Counted from the stretch's first letter, positions 52,683-61,885 are shown. The stretch is 64,000 bases of DNA from Staphylococcus taiwanensis (GCA_020544305.1 CP058667.1:124001-188000), one strand, 5' to 3'. Translations and numbers: made by a program. Notes: generated by a model from the sequence alone, not told the origin.

Positions 52683-53093
52683 TCACACTACCTTTGAAAA
52701 AATAAAATGTGTCTTACTATGACCATATGTTTGCAGAGAATCTATAAAGTTCTCTGCTTTTTTCATGTCTTTAAAACGTGCTTTAAACATAAAACAACTG
52801 TCACCTGAAATTCTATAACAAAACGCGACATTCTTTTGTTCGGAAATATAGTTCTTAAAGTCTTTGTATAAATTATTTTTAATAGTAAGTTCAATAATGG
52901 CTTCAATATCATAGCCCAATAAACTGTAATCAATGTTGATTGTATAATTTTTGATAATGCCAGTATCAATTAATTTGTGAATACGCTCTCTCGTTGAAGG
53001 AACAGATAAATTCACTTTTTGACTTAATTCACTAAGCGATAATTTACTATTTTCTTTTAGTATATCTAATAAATTTAGATTTGTATGGTCCAT
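52683..53093 (-). CDS. Lrp/AsnC-family transcription regulator
   Basis: The 136-residue protein has an N-terminal HTH (LSLSELSQKVNLSVPSTRERIHKL) and a C-terminal RAM/AsnC ligand domain starting near YDIEAIIELTI. Lrp-type proteins form octamers that sense amino acids. ATG 53093 is 8 bases after GGAGG; the annotated-like upstream ATG at 53099 is too close to it. It lies between patB (convergent) and a CMD-type gene (divergent); control of either is possible. Confidence 0.85.
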   Translation of the reverse strand: MDHTNLNLLDILKENSKLSLSELSQKVNLSVPSTRERIHKLIDTGIIKNYTINIDYSLLGYDIEAIIELTIKNNLYKDFKNYISEQKNVAFCYRISGDSCFMFKARFKDMKKAENFIDSLQTYGHSKTHFIFSKVV

Positions 53094-53199
53094 GAGCATA
53101 ACCTCCTAAAATAGTGAAAGTATTATGAAGTAATTCCATATAAATATTAAGTTCAAATTTTAATATAAGCAATAAAATATATTCAAAGGAGGTGAAAAC

Positions 53200-53616
53200 A
53201 TGTCGACTATCAATTATGCGAAAGTCGGAAATACACCTTTTCAGAAATTATTAGGTCATCAACCTGAAATAATGACTGCATGGACACAACTTAGTGACAT
53301 GCTTGAAAATGAAGGAACACTTAGCAAAGCGTTGAAAGAAGAAATAAGAAGAATGTTAGCACAGAAAAATGGATGTCAGTACTGTAAAGCAAAAGGTCAA
53401 CCTACCGGCAGTCTAAAAGATGAAAAATCATCTGTTTGTATAGGCTTTACCGAAGTGTTTCTCAAAATGGGAGACCAAATTCCAAATAATATTATGCAAG
53501 TGCTTAAAGAACAACTAACTGAAAAAGAACTAGTAGAACTCATTACTTTTATTACATTCACTAACGCACAACAACATTTCGGAGCTTTGATGCAATTAGA
53601 GCCTAATATTGAATAG
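53200..53616 (+). CDS. Carboxymuconolactone decarboxylase/AhpD-like protein
   Basis: The 138-residue helical protein has the AhpD-type Cys59-x-x-Cys62 pair in NGCQYCKAKG, with an alpha-helical frame (MTAWTQLSDMLENEG, LKEEIRRMLAQ). In AhpD a His follows four residues after the second Cys and relays a proton; that place is Gly here, so peroxidase activity may be reduced or differ. An AAAGGAGGTG ribosome site precedes the ATG. It is divergent from lrp and 117 bases before fmdA. Confidence 0.7.
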   Translation: MSTINYAKVGNTPFQKLLGHQPEIMTAWTQLSDMLENEGTLSKALKEEIRRMLAQKNGCQYCKAKGQPTGSLKDEKSSVCIGFTEVFLKMGDQIPNNIMQVLKEQLTEKELVELITFITFTNAQQHFGALMQLEPNIE

Positions 53617-53733
53617 GCTTTATTTAAGTATATTATTACTCTCTATTTATAATTTTATATGCTATGATACAAGAAACAGAATATTCAGTCATAATCAATT
53701 TTTATAACTTTATTAAACAAGGGGGTTAGGCTT

Positions 53734-54927
53734 ATGCCTAAAAAGTTATTTAGTATTGATTTGAATAAGACAATGGACCAACAAGATCATCCAGGACATA
53801 ATCGTTGGCATCCGGACATTCCGGCAGCATTTTCAGTGAATCCGGGAGAATCTTTCAGAATGGAATGTTTGGACTGGACAGATGGTCAGATTAGTAATAA
53901 TGACGATCCGAGTGATATTAAGCATGTTAATTTAAATCGTGTTCATGTATTAAGTGGGCCTGTACATGTTAATGGAGTAGAACCTGGCGATTTACTTGTA
54001 GTGGATATTCTAGACATAGGTGTATTTGACGACCATCAATGGGGATTCAATGGTATCTTCGATAAGACGAATGGCGGAAGTTTTTTAGTTGATCATTATC
54101 CAGACGCCCAAAAATCGATTTGGGATTTTAATGGTATTTATGCGACAAGTCGTCATGTGCCAGGAGTAGAATTCGTAGGATTAATTCATCCGGGATTAAT
54201 AGGTGTGGCACCATCTCAAGAGATGTTAGATGAATGGAATCGCCGTGAAAAAGAATTAGTAGATACGGATCCCAATCGTCAACCTGTATTAGCTAATTTA
54301 CCTGACACAGACGCTGTAGTTGCTGGTACGTTAACTGGCAAAGACTTTGATAAAGTTGCTAAAGAAGGTGCACGTACCGTTCCTCCTCGTGAAAATGGTG
54401 GTAACTGTGACATCAAAAACTTATCTAAAGGTTCACGTATTTACTTCCCAGTCTTCGTTGATGGCGCAAAATTATCAGTAGGAGATTTACATTTCTCTCA
54501 AGGTGATGGCGAAATCACATTCTGTGGTGGTATTGAAATGCCTGGTTGGATTGAACTTAGAGTTAATGTTATTAAAAATGGCATGGAAAAATATCATATT
54601 AAGAAGAATCCAGCATTTAAACCAGGTCCAGTAATGCCTAATTATACGGATTACATCGTATTTGAAGGTATTTCTGTTAATGAATTTAGTGGTAAACAAA
54701 CTTATTTAGATGCTAATACGGCATATAGAAATGCAGTATTAAACGCAATTGAATTCTTAAAAACACGTGGCTTTACTGGCGAACAAGCGTACATGTTGCT
54801 AGGTACAGCTCCTGTACAAGGCACTGTAGCTGGCATTGTGGATGTTCCAAATGCATGTTGTACAATCGCAATTCCTCGAGAAATTTTTAAAGAAGATATT
54901 ATTCCTAATTTGGAGCCTGATAAGTAA
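53734..54927 (+). CDS. fmdA: Formamidase/acetamidase (FmdA/AmdA family)
   Basis: The 397-residue protein fits the FmdA/AmdA family: it opens HPGHNRWHPDIPAAFSVNPGE, and has the catalytic-region blocks PGLIGVAPS, ENGGNCDIKNL and HFSQGDGEITFCGGIEMPG, where the acidic and His residues for zinc lie. The enzyme hydrolyses short-chain amides to ammonia and the acid, a nitrogen-scavenging role. An AGGGGG ribosome site precedes ATG 53734. The fmdB start overlaps its stop (TAATG), so the pair is coupled. Confidence 0.88.
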   Translation: MPKKLFSIDLNKTMDQQDHPGHNRWHPDIPAAFSVNPGESFRMECLDWTDGQISNNDDPSDIKHVNLNRVHVLSGPVHVNGVEPGDLLVVDILDIGVFDDHQWGFNGIFDKTNGGSFLVDHYPDAQKSIWDFNGIYATSRHVPGVEFVGLIHPGLIGVAPSQEMLDEWNRREKELVDTDPNRQPVLANLPDTDAVVAGTLTGKDFDKVAKEGARTVPPRENGGNCDIKNLSKGSRIYFPVFVDGAKLSVGDLHFSQGDGEITFCGGIEMPGWIELRVNVIKNGMEKYHIKKNPAFKPGPVMPNYTDYIVFEGISVNEFSGKQTYLDANTAYRNAVLNAIEFLKTRGFTGEQAYMLLGTAPVQGTVAGIVDVPNACCTIAIPREIFKEDIIPNLEPDK

Positions 54928-55193
54928 TGCCTAATTACACATACAATTGTGCAAATTGCGGAGAATTTACGCTTCGCCAATCAATGAACACTCAACATGA
55001 TACAGCGACTTGTCCTTCATGTGAAAACGAAGCAACACGTGTGTTTAATAGTTTTCAAACTTATAAAATGGATGGAAAGTTAAAAAAACGTATTGAACGG
55101 GGACAAGAACCTCGATTAGTAAGTAAAGATAAACTTTCACCAATGAAATCAAAGCCTAGTAGAGCAGCTCGTCCCTGGATGGCTGGTCATTAA
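54927..55193 (+). CDS. fmdB: FmdB-type zinc ribbon protein
   Basis: The 88-residue protein has a zinc ribbon, Cys8-x-x-Cys11 and Cys29-x-x-Cys32, followed by a basic, Pro-rich tail ending WMAGH. FmdB proteins are encoded with formamidase and regarded as regulatory, though direct proof is limited. Its ATG overlaps the fmdA stop codon by one base, so translation is coupled. Confidence 0.85.
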   Translation: MPNYTYNCANCGEFTLRQSMNTQHDTATCPSCENEATRVFNSFQTYKMDGKLKKRIERGQEPRLVSKDKLSPMKSKPSRAARPWMAGH

Positions 55194-55204
55194 TAGTATG
55201 AGAC

Positions 55205-55356
55205 GAGCCTGGGATATAAATAATATATTAAAGTTATTTTGCAAATTCGCAGTAGCTGACTGAACTGAGAAGGCGCTTAAATCAAGCTTTTCTCAGTTCT
55301 AGTCATCCTTGCGGGGGTGGGACGACGAATTTAAAAAGAATTCTGTCCCACTCCCG
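55205..55356. repeat. Dispersed staphylococcal intergenic repeat ending in a terminator
   Basis: The stretch beginning GAGCCTGGGAT and containing GTAGCTGACTGAACTGAGAAG and TCTCAGTTCTAGTCA (inner dyad) is a type of repeat I have seen at many staphylococcal gene ends. It closes with GGGGGTGGGAC (55313-55323) paired to GTCCCACTCCC (55345-55355) then TTTT, the fmdAB terminator. Confidence 0.6.
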
Positions 55357-55370
55357 TTTTACTATGATTA

Positions 55371-55994
55371 TTATTTTGTTGTAGATGTTCTACGTAATAC
55401 TAAGAATGATCCTGCCGCCAATAATACAGCTGCAATAGTAGTTACTAATCCACTATTTGATGTTTCGCCTGTTTCAGGTAAAGCTTTAGCACTTGTTGCT
55501 TGGTTAGTAGTACTTTTAGTAGTTACGTTATCTTGAGATGACTGTGAATTAGTAGTTGCATTAGCATTTGATTGTTGTGAAGTATTTTGTGAATTTTGGT
55601 TATTTGCAGTCGTTTGCGTATTTTCTCCATTTTGTTGATTATTAGCATTAGAAGGAGTCTGACCTAATGTGCCTTGTTGTAAAACATTACCGTGACCATC
55701 ATAAATTGTTCCAGTAGATTTATTTACGTATAAGTAAGTTGGACCGTTATCACCGACTTGTCCAAAAGCAATAGCATACGCATTTTTAATAGGTGAGAAA
55801 GATTCTTGTGATGAGATAGCGCTAACACCAGATTCTGGCATTTTGTGATAATTATTAGAACTTTGAATATAACTTGCTACTTCATTTTCAGCTTGTTGTG
55901 AAGAAATTTGACTAGCTGCTTGTGCATGTCCTGCTCCTACGAATAATAATGTTCCCGCTAAAGTAGTAGTTGCTAAGATACTTGCTTTTTTCAT
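55371..55994 (-). CDS. LPXTG cell-wall-anchored protein, small
   Basis: The 207-residue preprotein has a signal peptide (MKKASILATTTLAGTLLF.. AQA/AS), an ~85-residue N-terminal domain with AFGQVGDNGPTYLYVNKSTG, a ~70-residue Asn/Gln/Thr/Ser-rich stalk, then LPETG, a hydrophobic helix and the tail RRTSTTK. Sortase A would link it to peptidoglycan. The domain resembles PepSY-like or small surface domains but I cannot assign it. ATG 55994 follows AAGGAG; a longer frame upstream lacks a ribosome site. Confidence 0.82.
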   Translation of the reverse strand: MKKASILATTTLAGTLLFVGAGHAQAASQISSQQAENEVASYIQSSNNYHKMPESGVSAISSQESFSPIKNAYAIAFGQVGDNGPTYLYVNKSTGTIYDGHGNVLQQGTLGQTPSNANNQQNGENTQTTANNQNSQNTSQQSNANATTNSQSSQDNVTTKSTTNQATSAKALPETGETSNSGLVTTIAAVLLAAGSFLVLRRTSTTK

Positions 55995-56207
55995 CTTTAA
56001 AAACTCCTTTATAGTTATTATGAATACGCATTTATTATAGAAAACTAGGTTAGACACTATGCGTCATTTTGAAGCGGATTTTCCAAATAAATAAATTTAT
56101 TATTAGACAAATGACTAATTTAATAAACCTTTTCAAAAATAAAAGTCTAAACGCTTATAATTAATTGAAAATTCAAAATTATGAGTATAGAATGTAATTA
56201 AAGAAAT

Positions 56208-56223
56208 AAGAAAACGCTTACAT
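56208..56223. promoter_or_regulatory. cre site of the aco operon
   Basis: AAGAAAACGCTTACAT matches the CcpA cre consensus at 15 of 16 positions. It lies 90 bases before the first aco gene, fitting glucose repression of acetoin use. Confidence 0.65.
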
Positions 56224-56312
56224 TTGTAATTAAGCATATCTTATTTCTATGTTTTTCTACAGAATGATTGGGATGCACAGCGATATGCTCTAACGAAAGG
56301 AGGATAACATGC

Positions 56313-57665
56313 ATGAGTGAATCATATGATTTGATTGTCATTGGTGCAGGTCCAGGTGGTTATGTAGCTGCTATCCGTGCCGCACAATTAGGTCAAAAAG
56401 TAGCAATTATTGAGATGGTTAATGCCGGGGGTACATGTTTAAATGTTGGTTGCATACCTTCTAAAACACTACTCGAACATGGCACGAAAGCACATGATAT
56501 TCGCGTCGCTAATGATTGGGGAATACGTACTAGCGACGTTGACATTGATTATCCAAAGTTAGTTGAACGTAAGCAACACGTTGTAGATACGCTAACTGGT
56601 GGCGTAAAGCAATTATTAAAGAAGAACAAAGTAACGTATATTGAGGGAGAAGCTACTGTAACAGAGGAGTTAGAAGTCAAAGTCAATGACGATACTTATA
56701 AAGCAAAGGACATTATTTTAGCAACAGGCAGTAAGCCTTTTGTCCCTCCCATTGACGGTTTGGATCAAGTTCATTATGAAACGACGGATACGTTCTTCGA
56801 CTTAAAAGATGTACCGAAACAACTCGCAGTTATTGGCGGTGGTGTTATTGCTACCGAGTTAGCATCATCCATGGCTGATTTAGGTGTCGAAGTAACTATT
56901 ATCGAGGCAAGTGAAGATATTTTATTAACCGAAATTAAAGAAGTACGTGAATTGTTAAAAGCACATTTAGAGAATCAAAACATTAAAATCTTAACAAATT
57001 GCAAAATTAGTAAAGTTACTGAAACGAAAGTACGATTAGACAATCACAATGACGTACCATTTGATACGTTGCTCTTTGCTACCGGTAGACAGCCAAACGT
57101 ATCAATCGCACAAGCACTTCATCTAGATATGGACGGTAAATTTATACAAGTAGATGACCACTATCAAACGAGTCGTCCACATGTGTATGCGATTGGCGAT
57201 TTAGTAAGGGGTTATCAACTCGCACATACCGCAAGTGCACATGGCATTCATGTCGTAGAAACGATTAATAAATTAAACCCTCAACCCGTTCGCCCTGAAG
57301 ATATTACACGCTGTATTTATACACGACTTGAAGCCGCATCGGTAGGGTTATCAGAAACGCAAGCACAAGAAGCTGGCTATGAGGTACGCGTAACGCAATC
57401 CACTTTTCAAGGGAATGCGAAAGCAATTGTAAAAGGTGAAGCGGAAGGATTTATCAAGATAGTGGCTGATGCACAATACGGGGAAGTCTTAGGTGCCTTT
57501 ATTGTTGGACCACATGCGACAGATTTAATTACTGAGATATTAGGCGTCAAAGCTTCAGAAGGTACTATGAATGAGTTAGCACACATCATTCAACCACATC
57601 CATCATTGTCAGAGGCAATGGGCGAAAGTGCAGAAGCCTACTTTGGACAAGCCATTCATATGTAA
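56313..57665 (+). CDS. acoL: Dihydrolipoyl dehydrogenase, E3 of the acetoin dehydrogenase complex
   Basis: The 450-residue flavoprotein has FAD motif GAGPGGY, redox Cys42 and Cys47 in GGTCLNVGC, NAD motif GGGVIATELAS and the C-terminal His-Glu in HIIQPHPSLSEAMGE. It reoxidises the E2 lipoamide. The start ATG 56313 is 8 bases after AAAGGAGG; the frame extends 15 codons upstream without a site. It is the first gene of a four-gene operon (E3, E1alpha, E1beta, E2), a different order from the common acoABCL. Confidence 0.9.
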   Translation: MSESYDLIVIGAGPGGYVAAIRAAQLGQKVAIIEMVNAGGTCLNVGCIPSKTLLEHGTKAHDIRVANDWGIRTSDVDIDYPKLVERKQHVVDTLTGGVKQLLKKNKVTYIEGEATVTEELEVKVNDDTYKAKDIILATGSKPFVPPIDGLDQVHYETTDTFFDLKDVPKQLAVIGGGVIATELASSMADLGVEVTIIEASEDILLTEIKEVRELLKAHLENQNIKILTNCKISKVTETKVRLDNHNDVPFDTLLFATGRQPNVSIAQALHLDMDGKFIQVDDHYQTSRPHVYAIGDLVRGYQLAHTASAHGIHVVETINKLNPQPVRPEDITRCIYTRLEAASVGLSETQAQEAGYEVRVTQSTFQGNAKAIVKGEAEGFIKIVADAQYGEVLGAFIVGPHATDLITEILGVKASEGTMNELAHIIQPHPSLSEAMGESAEAYFGQAIHM

Positions 57666-57701
57666 GAAGAGAATACCTATGAACGATAGGAGGAACTAAC
57701 G

Positions 57702-58649
57702 ATGGAAAAAGAACAAGCACGTTGGATCTATAAAACAATGAATGAAATTCGATACTTTGAAGAGAAAGTGCATAAAATCTTTAGCGATGGCAAGATTCCT
57801 GGATTCGTTCACTTATATGTTGGTGAAGAAGCTGTAGCAACAGGGGTTATGTCACAGCTTGAAGATGATGACTATATCACTAGTACCCACCGTGGTCATG
57901 GACATGCGATTGCGAAAGGTTGCGACTTAAATGGTATGATGGCTGAAATTATGGGTAAACGTGACGGTCTTGGCCATGGTAAAGGTGGCTCAATGCATGT
58001 TGCGGAAATTGATAAAGGCATGTTAGGGGCCAACGGTATCGTAAGTGGTGGCTTTGGTCTTGCGACAGGTGCTGGTATCTCTATACGAAATCAAGGTAAA
58101 AAGAATGTCGCGGTTTGTTTCTTCGGAGACGGTGCTGCGAATGAAGGCAACTTCCATGAAGGATTAAACTTCGCATCAATTTTAAATCTTCCAGTTATCT
58201 TCGTTTGTGAAAATAACCAATTCGGTGAAGGTACAACGCATGATTATGCCAGTGCCTCAGAAACAATTGCCGAACGTGCTGCAGCCTATAATATGCCAGG
58301 TGTCAGAGTAGATGGCATGGATGTAGTCGAAGTATACAAAGCAGCTCAAGAAGCCGTTGAACGAGCGAAAAATGGTGAAGGACCAACATTAATCGAATGT
58401 GACACATACCGTAAATATGGTCATTTTGAAGGTGATGAACAAAAAGTAAAATCACCAAATGACCGTAACGCAGATAAAAATGCGACAGAAGACTTTAAAC
58501 GCCAAGCCCTTGAAGAAGGTTGGTTAACTGAAGAAGAAGCAGATGAAATCGAAAAAGCAGCTGAGCAAGCTGTTGAAGATGCTGTGAAATATGCTGATGA
58601 AAGTGAATTGCCAGATGTCGAATCATTACACAAAGATGTATTTGCCTAA
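57702..58649 (+). CDS. acoA: Acetoin dehydrogenase E1 component, alpha subunit
   Basis: The 315-residue subunit binds thiamine diphosphate: the GDG..N motif is in FFGDGAANEGNFHEGLNFA, and HGKGGSMHVAEIDKGMLGANGIV is the acetoin-type E1alpha signature. The E1 pair cleaves acetoin to acetaldehyde and a hydroxyethyl group passed to the E2 lipoyl arm as acetyl. GGAGG precedes the ATG, 37 bases after acoL. The phosphorylation loop of pyruvate dehydrogenase E1 is absent as expected. Confidence 0.9.
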   Translation: MEKEQARWIYKTMNEIRYFEEKVHKIFSDGKIPGFVHLYVGEEAVATGVMSQLEDDDYITSTHRGHGHAIAKGCDLNGMMAEIMGKRDGLGHGKGGSMHVAEIDKGMLGANGIVSGGFGLATGAGISIRNQGKKNVAVCFFGDGAANEGNFHEGLNFASILNLPVIFVCENNQFGEGTTHDYASASETIAERAAAYNMPGVRVDGMDVVEVYKAAQEAVERAKNGEGPTLIECDTYRKYGHFEGDEQKVKSPNDRNADKNATEDFKRQALEEGWLTEEEADEIEKAAEQAVEDAVKYADESELPDVESLHKDVFA

Positions 58650-58663
58650 AGGAGGTTATCGCT

Positions 58664-59704
58664 ATGAGTGAAGAACGCAAGTTAACATTTATGGGCGCAA
58701 TTAACGAAGCAATCGATCAATCAATGGAACAAGATGATAACGTTATTCTCATTGGTACCGACGTTTCAGGTGGTGCTGGCGTTGAACATATTAAAGATGA
58801 CGATACATTTGGTGGCGTCTTCGGTGTCACAAAAGGTCTCGCGAAGAAATATAGTCGTGACCGTGTGATCGATACACCCATTGCCGAACATATTACATTA
58901 AGTTCTGCCGTAGGTGCAGCAGCTACTGGCATGCGTCCCATTGCTGAATTAATGTTCAATGATTTTATAGGTTTTGGCCTAGATCCAATTTTAAACCAAG
59001 GTGCCAAAATGCGTTATATGTTTGGTGGTAAAGCTAAAATCCCACTTGTCGTACGTACAGTTCATGGTGCTGGTGCAGGAGCGGCAGCGCAACACTCTCA
59101 ATCTCTGTATAACATGTTCGCAGCTATTCCAGGCGTGAAAGTGGTTGTGCCATCTAATCCATATGATGCCAAAGGATTGTTAATGGCCGCAGTACAAGAT
59201 GATAATTTGGTAGTCTTTTCAGAAGATAAAACGTTATTAGGCCAAAAAGGTAATGTACCAGAAGAACCTTACACAGTGGAAATTGGTAAAGCAAATGTCA
59301 CACGTGAAGGCGAGGATTTAACAATTGTAGCAATCGGTAAAATGGTTGCTGTCGCTGAAGAAACAGCTGATCAACTAGCAGAAGATAATGTGTCAGTTGA
59401 AGTAATTGATTTACGTTCTGTTTCACCATGGGACGAAGACACTGTGCTTGAATCAGTGAAAAAGACAGGACGCCTTATTGTGATTGATGAATCTAACCCA
59501 CAATGTAACGTGGCAGGAGATGTCGCATCAGTTATCGGAGACATCGGATTTGATTACTTAGACGGACCAATTAAGAAAGTCACTGCACCTGATACACCTG
59601 TTCCATTCGCAGCAAACTTAGAAGAAGCTTATATTCCTAGTGTCGACAAAGTATTAGACGTCGCATCAGAATTAATTGAAGACTTGAAAAAAGCTAAATC
59701 ATAG
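58664..59704 (+). CDS. acoB: Acetoin dehydrogenase E1 component, beta subunit
   Basis: The 346-residue subunit follows acoA by 14 bases with AAAGGAGGT as ribosome site. It has the E1beta landmarks GTDVSGGAGVE, DTPIAEHITLSSAVGAAATGMRPIAEL and the transketolase C-terminal block DESNPQCNVAGDVASVI. It completes the ThDP pocket with AcoA. Length is as expected. Confidence 0.92.
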   Translation: MSEERKLTFMGAINEAIDQSMEQDDNVILIGTDVSGGAGVEHIKDDDTFGGVFGVTKGLAKKYSRDRVIDTPIAEHITLSSAVGAAATGMRPIAELMFNDFIGFGLDPILNQGAKMRYMFGGKAKIPLVVRTVHGAGAGAAAQHSQSLYNMFAAIPGVKVVVPSNPYDAKGLLMAAVQDDNLVVFSEDKTLLGQKGNVPEEPYTVEIGKANVTREGEDLTIVAIGKMVAVAEETADQLAEDNVSVEVIDLRSVSPWDEDTVLESVKKTGRLIVIDESNPQCNVAGDVASVIGDIGFDYLDGPIKKVTAPDTPVPFAANLEEAYIPSVDKVLDVASELIEDLKKAKS

Positions 59705-59722
59705 GTAAGGGGGTGTCGAACG

Positions 59723-61021
59723 ATGAGTGAAAATATTATTATGCCAAAACTCGGTATGACGATGAAAGAAGGCACAGTCGAAGAATGGTTTAAAGCAGAA
59801 GGAGACACTGTCGAACAAGGCGAAAGCGTCTGTACAATCAGTTCTGAGAAACTAACGCAAGACATTGAGGCGCCAGCCAGTGGTACGCTACTTCAAATTA
59901 AAGTTCAAGCCGGCGAAGAAACAGAAGTTAAATCTATCCTAGGTATTATCGGAGACGAAGGCGAAAGTACTGACGATAGCGATACTTCTCATTCTGAAAA
60001 TGCAGAGCCAAACAACGCACAATCAGACAATGAAGATCAACAAACAAACGATACAACTCCTGCAAATGAAGATGATAGTAAACATGATGAAGATACAAAC
60101 AAGTCTAATAATGATGCACCTACAAAAGGTAAACGTATCTTTATTTCACCACTTGCACGTAAGATGGCAAAAGATAAAAACTTTGATATTACACGAATTC
60201 AAGGTACAGGTGGTAATCATCGTATTACGAAACTAGACATTCAGCGTGTTGACAATCAAGGATATGATATTGAAGCTAAAGACGAGGACACACAACCTAA
60301 AGAGGCACAAAATGTTAGCTTTAACAGTGCGAACGTGGGAGAAGGACTTGATCCGATGCGTAAACGTATTGCACAGAATATGCGTCAAAGCTTGGCCGAA
60401 ACAGCACAACTCACATTACACCGCAAAGTGGATGCTGATCGATTATTAGACTTTAAAGATAGACTTTCAACTGAACTTGAAAATGCTAATCAAGATGTAA
60501 AACTTACAGTCACAGCGTTATTAGCGAAAGCAATTGTCCTAGCACTTAAAGACTATGGTGCAATGAATGCACGTTATGAAAATGGTCAACTTACAGAATA
60601 TGATGATGTTCACTTAGGCGTAGCTACTTCACTTGAAGATGGACTTATGGTACCAGTTATTAATCATGCAGATACAAAAAGTATTGGTGCCTTAGCTAAA
60701 GAAATAAAAGCGTCTGCAGAAGCAGTTCGAGAAGGTAATACGAATGATGTTCAACTGCAAGGCGCAACATTTACAATTACTAATATGGGCACAAGTGGCA
60801 TTGAATACTTCACACCAATACTAAACCTTGGAGAAACAGGTATTTTAGGCGTAGGCGCACTCTCTAAAGAGGTTGTATTAGAAGGAGATAACCTTAAACA
60901 AGTATCACGTATTCCATTGAGTCTAACATTCGATCATCAAATATTAGATGGCGCTAGTGCAGCCGACTTCTTAAAAGTCCTAGCAAGATACATCGAAAAT
61001 CCATATCTTTTAATACTTTAG
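59723..61021 (+). CDS. acoC: Acetoin dehydrogenase E2, dihydrolipoamide acetyltransferase
   Basis: The 432-residue E2 has one lipoyl domain (lipoyl-Lys43 in SSEKLTQD), an acidic Asp/Asn/Thr-rich linker (~82-140), an E3-binding domain (ISPLARKMAKDKNFD to RITKLDIQ) and the acetyltransferase core with the active-site His-Asp in TFDHQILDGAS. It transfers acetyl to CoA. It is 18 bases after acoB. A terminator follows. Some acetoin E2 proteins are hydrolase-type; this one is the classic acyltransferase form. Confidence 0.9.
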   Translation: MSENIIMPKLGMTMKEGTVEEWFKAEGDTVEQGESVCTISSEKLTQDIEAPASGTLLQIKVQAGEETEVKSILGIIGDEGESTDDSDTSHSENAEPNNAQSDNEDQQTNDTTPANEDDSKHDEDTNKSNNDAPTKGKRIFISPLARKMAKDKNFDITRIQGTGGNHRITKLDIQRVDNQGYDIEAKDEDTQPKEAQNVSFNSANVGEGLDPMRKRIAQNMRQSLAETAQLTLHRKVDADRLLDFKDRLSTELENANQDVKLTVTALLAKAIVLALKDYGAMNARYENGQLTEYDDVHLGVATSLEDGLMVPVINHADTKSIGALAKEIKASAEAVREGNTNDVQLQGATFTITNMGTSGIEYFTPILNLGETGILGVGALSKEVVLEGDNLKQVSRIPLSLTFDHQILDGASAADFLKVLARYIENPYLLIL

Positions 61022-61090
61022 TACTTTGTTTACAAATTACACAAAACAAATTATACTATACACATAACTAGCATTACTAGCATGAAAAAG

Positions 61091-61119
61091 CCCCCAGCCT
61101 TGGCTAAAAGTACTGGGGG
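61091..61119 (+). terminator. Terminator of the aco operon
   Basis: CCCCCAG (61091-61097) pairs with CTGGGGG (61113-61119), followed by TTTTTT. Confidence 0.88.
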
Positions 61120-61181
61120 TTTTTTATCGTGTCACTTATGTAACTTGTTGATTAACGTAGCGATTAAAGTAAATTAAATTC

Positions 61182-61432
61182 TTAAAGTTATAAACACCAT
61201 TTGTTAAAAATACGAAGTATTGGCTGCGAGACGCTACTAGGAATAGCATAAGCATTGAGACAAAACCTAAATAAAAAAAGAGTTAAATCACAACCTACAA
61301 GACTTTGAAAAAGGCTTATAAAGTGATTTCACTCTTTTCAATTATAAACGACTTAGCTCTGGCGATGCCTAGAGCAAGCGAGCAGTAACAATACGTAGTA
61401 TTGTGTATACTACACATATCAAAGTAACTTAA
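61182..61432 (+). repeat. Structured intergenic repeat, left copy flanking the PadR cassette
   Basis: About 250 bases running from TTAAAGTTATAAA to AAAGTAACTTAAT. It contains AATACGAAGTATTGGCTGCG near the left end, a central hairpin GAGTTAAATCAC (61280-61291) with GTGATTTCACTC (61323-61334), and AATACGTAGTATTG near the right end. The left and right AATAC..GTATTG blocks are also mutually complementary, so the whole could fold on itself. Confidence 0.7.
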
Positions 61433-61463
61433 TAAACTGCAATTTAACAACCATTAAAGTGTC

Positions 61464-61486
61464 ACTATCTTTTAACGTAAGATAGT
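61464..61486. promoter_or_regulatory. PadR operator 1
   Basis: ACTATCTT-ttaacgt-AAGATAGT, a perfect 8-bp inverted repeat. Its centre is 43 bases (about four helical turns) from operator 2. Confidence 0.6.
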
Positions 61487-61506
61487 TGACTTCTTTTTTA
61501 TCTTAT

Positions 61507-61529
61507 ACTATCTTATATTGTAAGATAGT
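61507..61529. promoter_or_regulatory. PadR operator 2
   Basis: ACTATCTTA-tattg-TAAGATAGT, a perfect 9-bp inverted repeat ending 17 bases before the padR start, next to the ribosome site AAAAGGTG. It shares the ACTATCTT half-site with operator 1, supporting autoregulation. Confidence 0.65.
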
Positions 61530-61546
61530 TAATAAAAGGTGATGAC

Positions 61547-61885
61547 ATGTCAGTATCTAATCAAATGATGAAGGGACTTTTAGATGGTGCAATACTTGGA
61601 CTTATAGCTAAGGGCGAGACGTATGGTTATGAAATTTTAGAGAAATTAAAAGAAAATCAATTTCCTGAAATTAGCGATGGCAGTATTTATCCAGTGCTAC
61701 TCCGATTGAGCAAAAAGGGCTATGTAAATACAACAACTCGCAAATCAGACAACGGTGGACCTAAACGCAAGTACTATACAATTTCTGAAAGTGGCCAAGA
61801 AGAATTAAAACGATTTAAAGAGAAATGGAGTTATCTCAACTCAGGAATGAATAACTTATTCGGGAGTGATGAACATGATGACTAA
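61547..61885 (+). CDS. PadR-family transcription regulator
   Basis: The 112-residue winged-helix protein has the PadR opening MKGLLDGAILGLIAKGETYGYEILEKL, the recognition region ISDGSIYPVLLRLSKKGYV, and the wing GGPKRKYYTISESG. It belongs to the short PadR-s2 group that usually controls a cotranscribed membrane gene and itself. Two perfect dyads lie in its promoter. The downstream HAAS membrane gene overlaps its end by 11 bases. Confidence 0.9.
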   Translation: MSVSNQMMKGLLDGAILGLIAKGETYGYEILEKLKENQFPEISDGSIYPVLLRLSKKGYVNTTTRKSDNGGPKRKYYTISESGQEELKRFKEKWSYLNSGMNNLFGSDEHDD

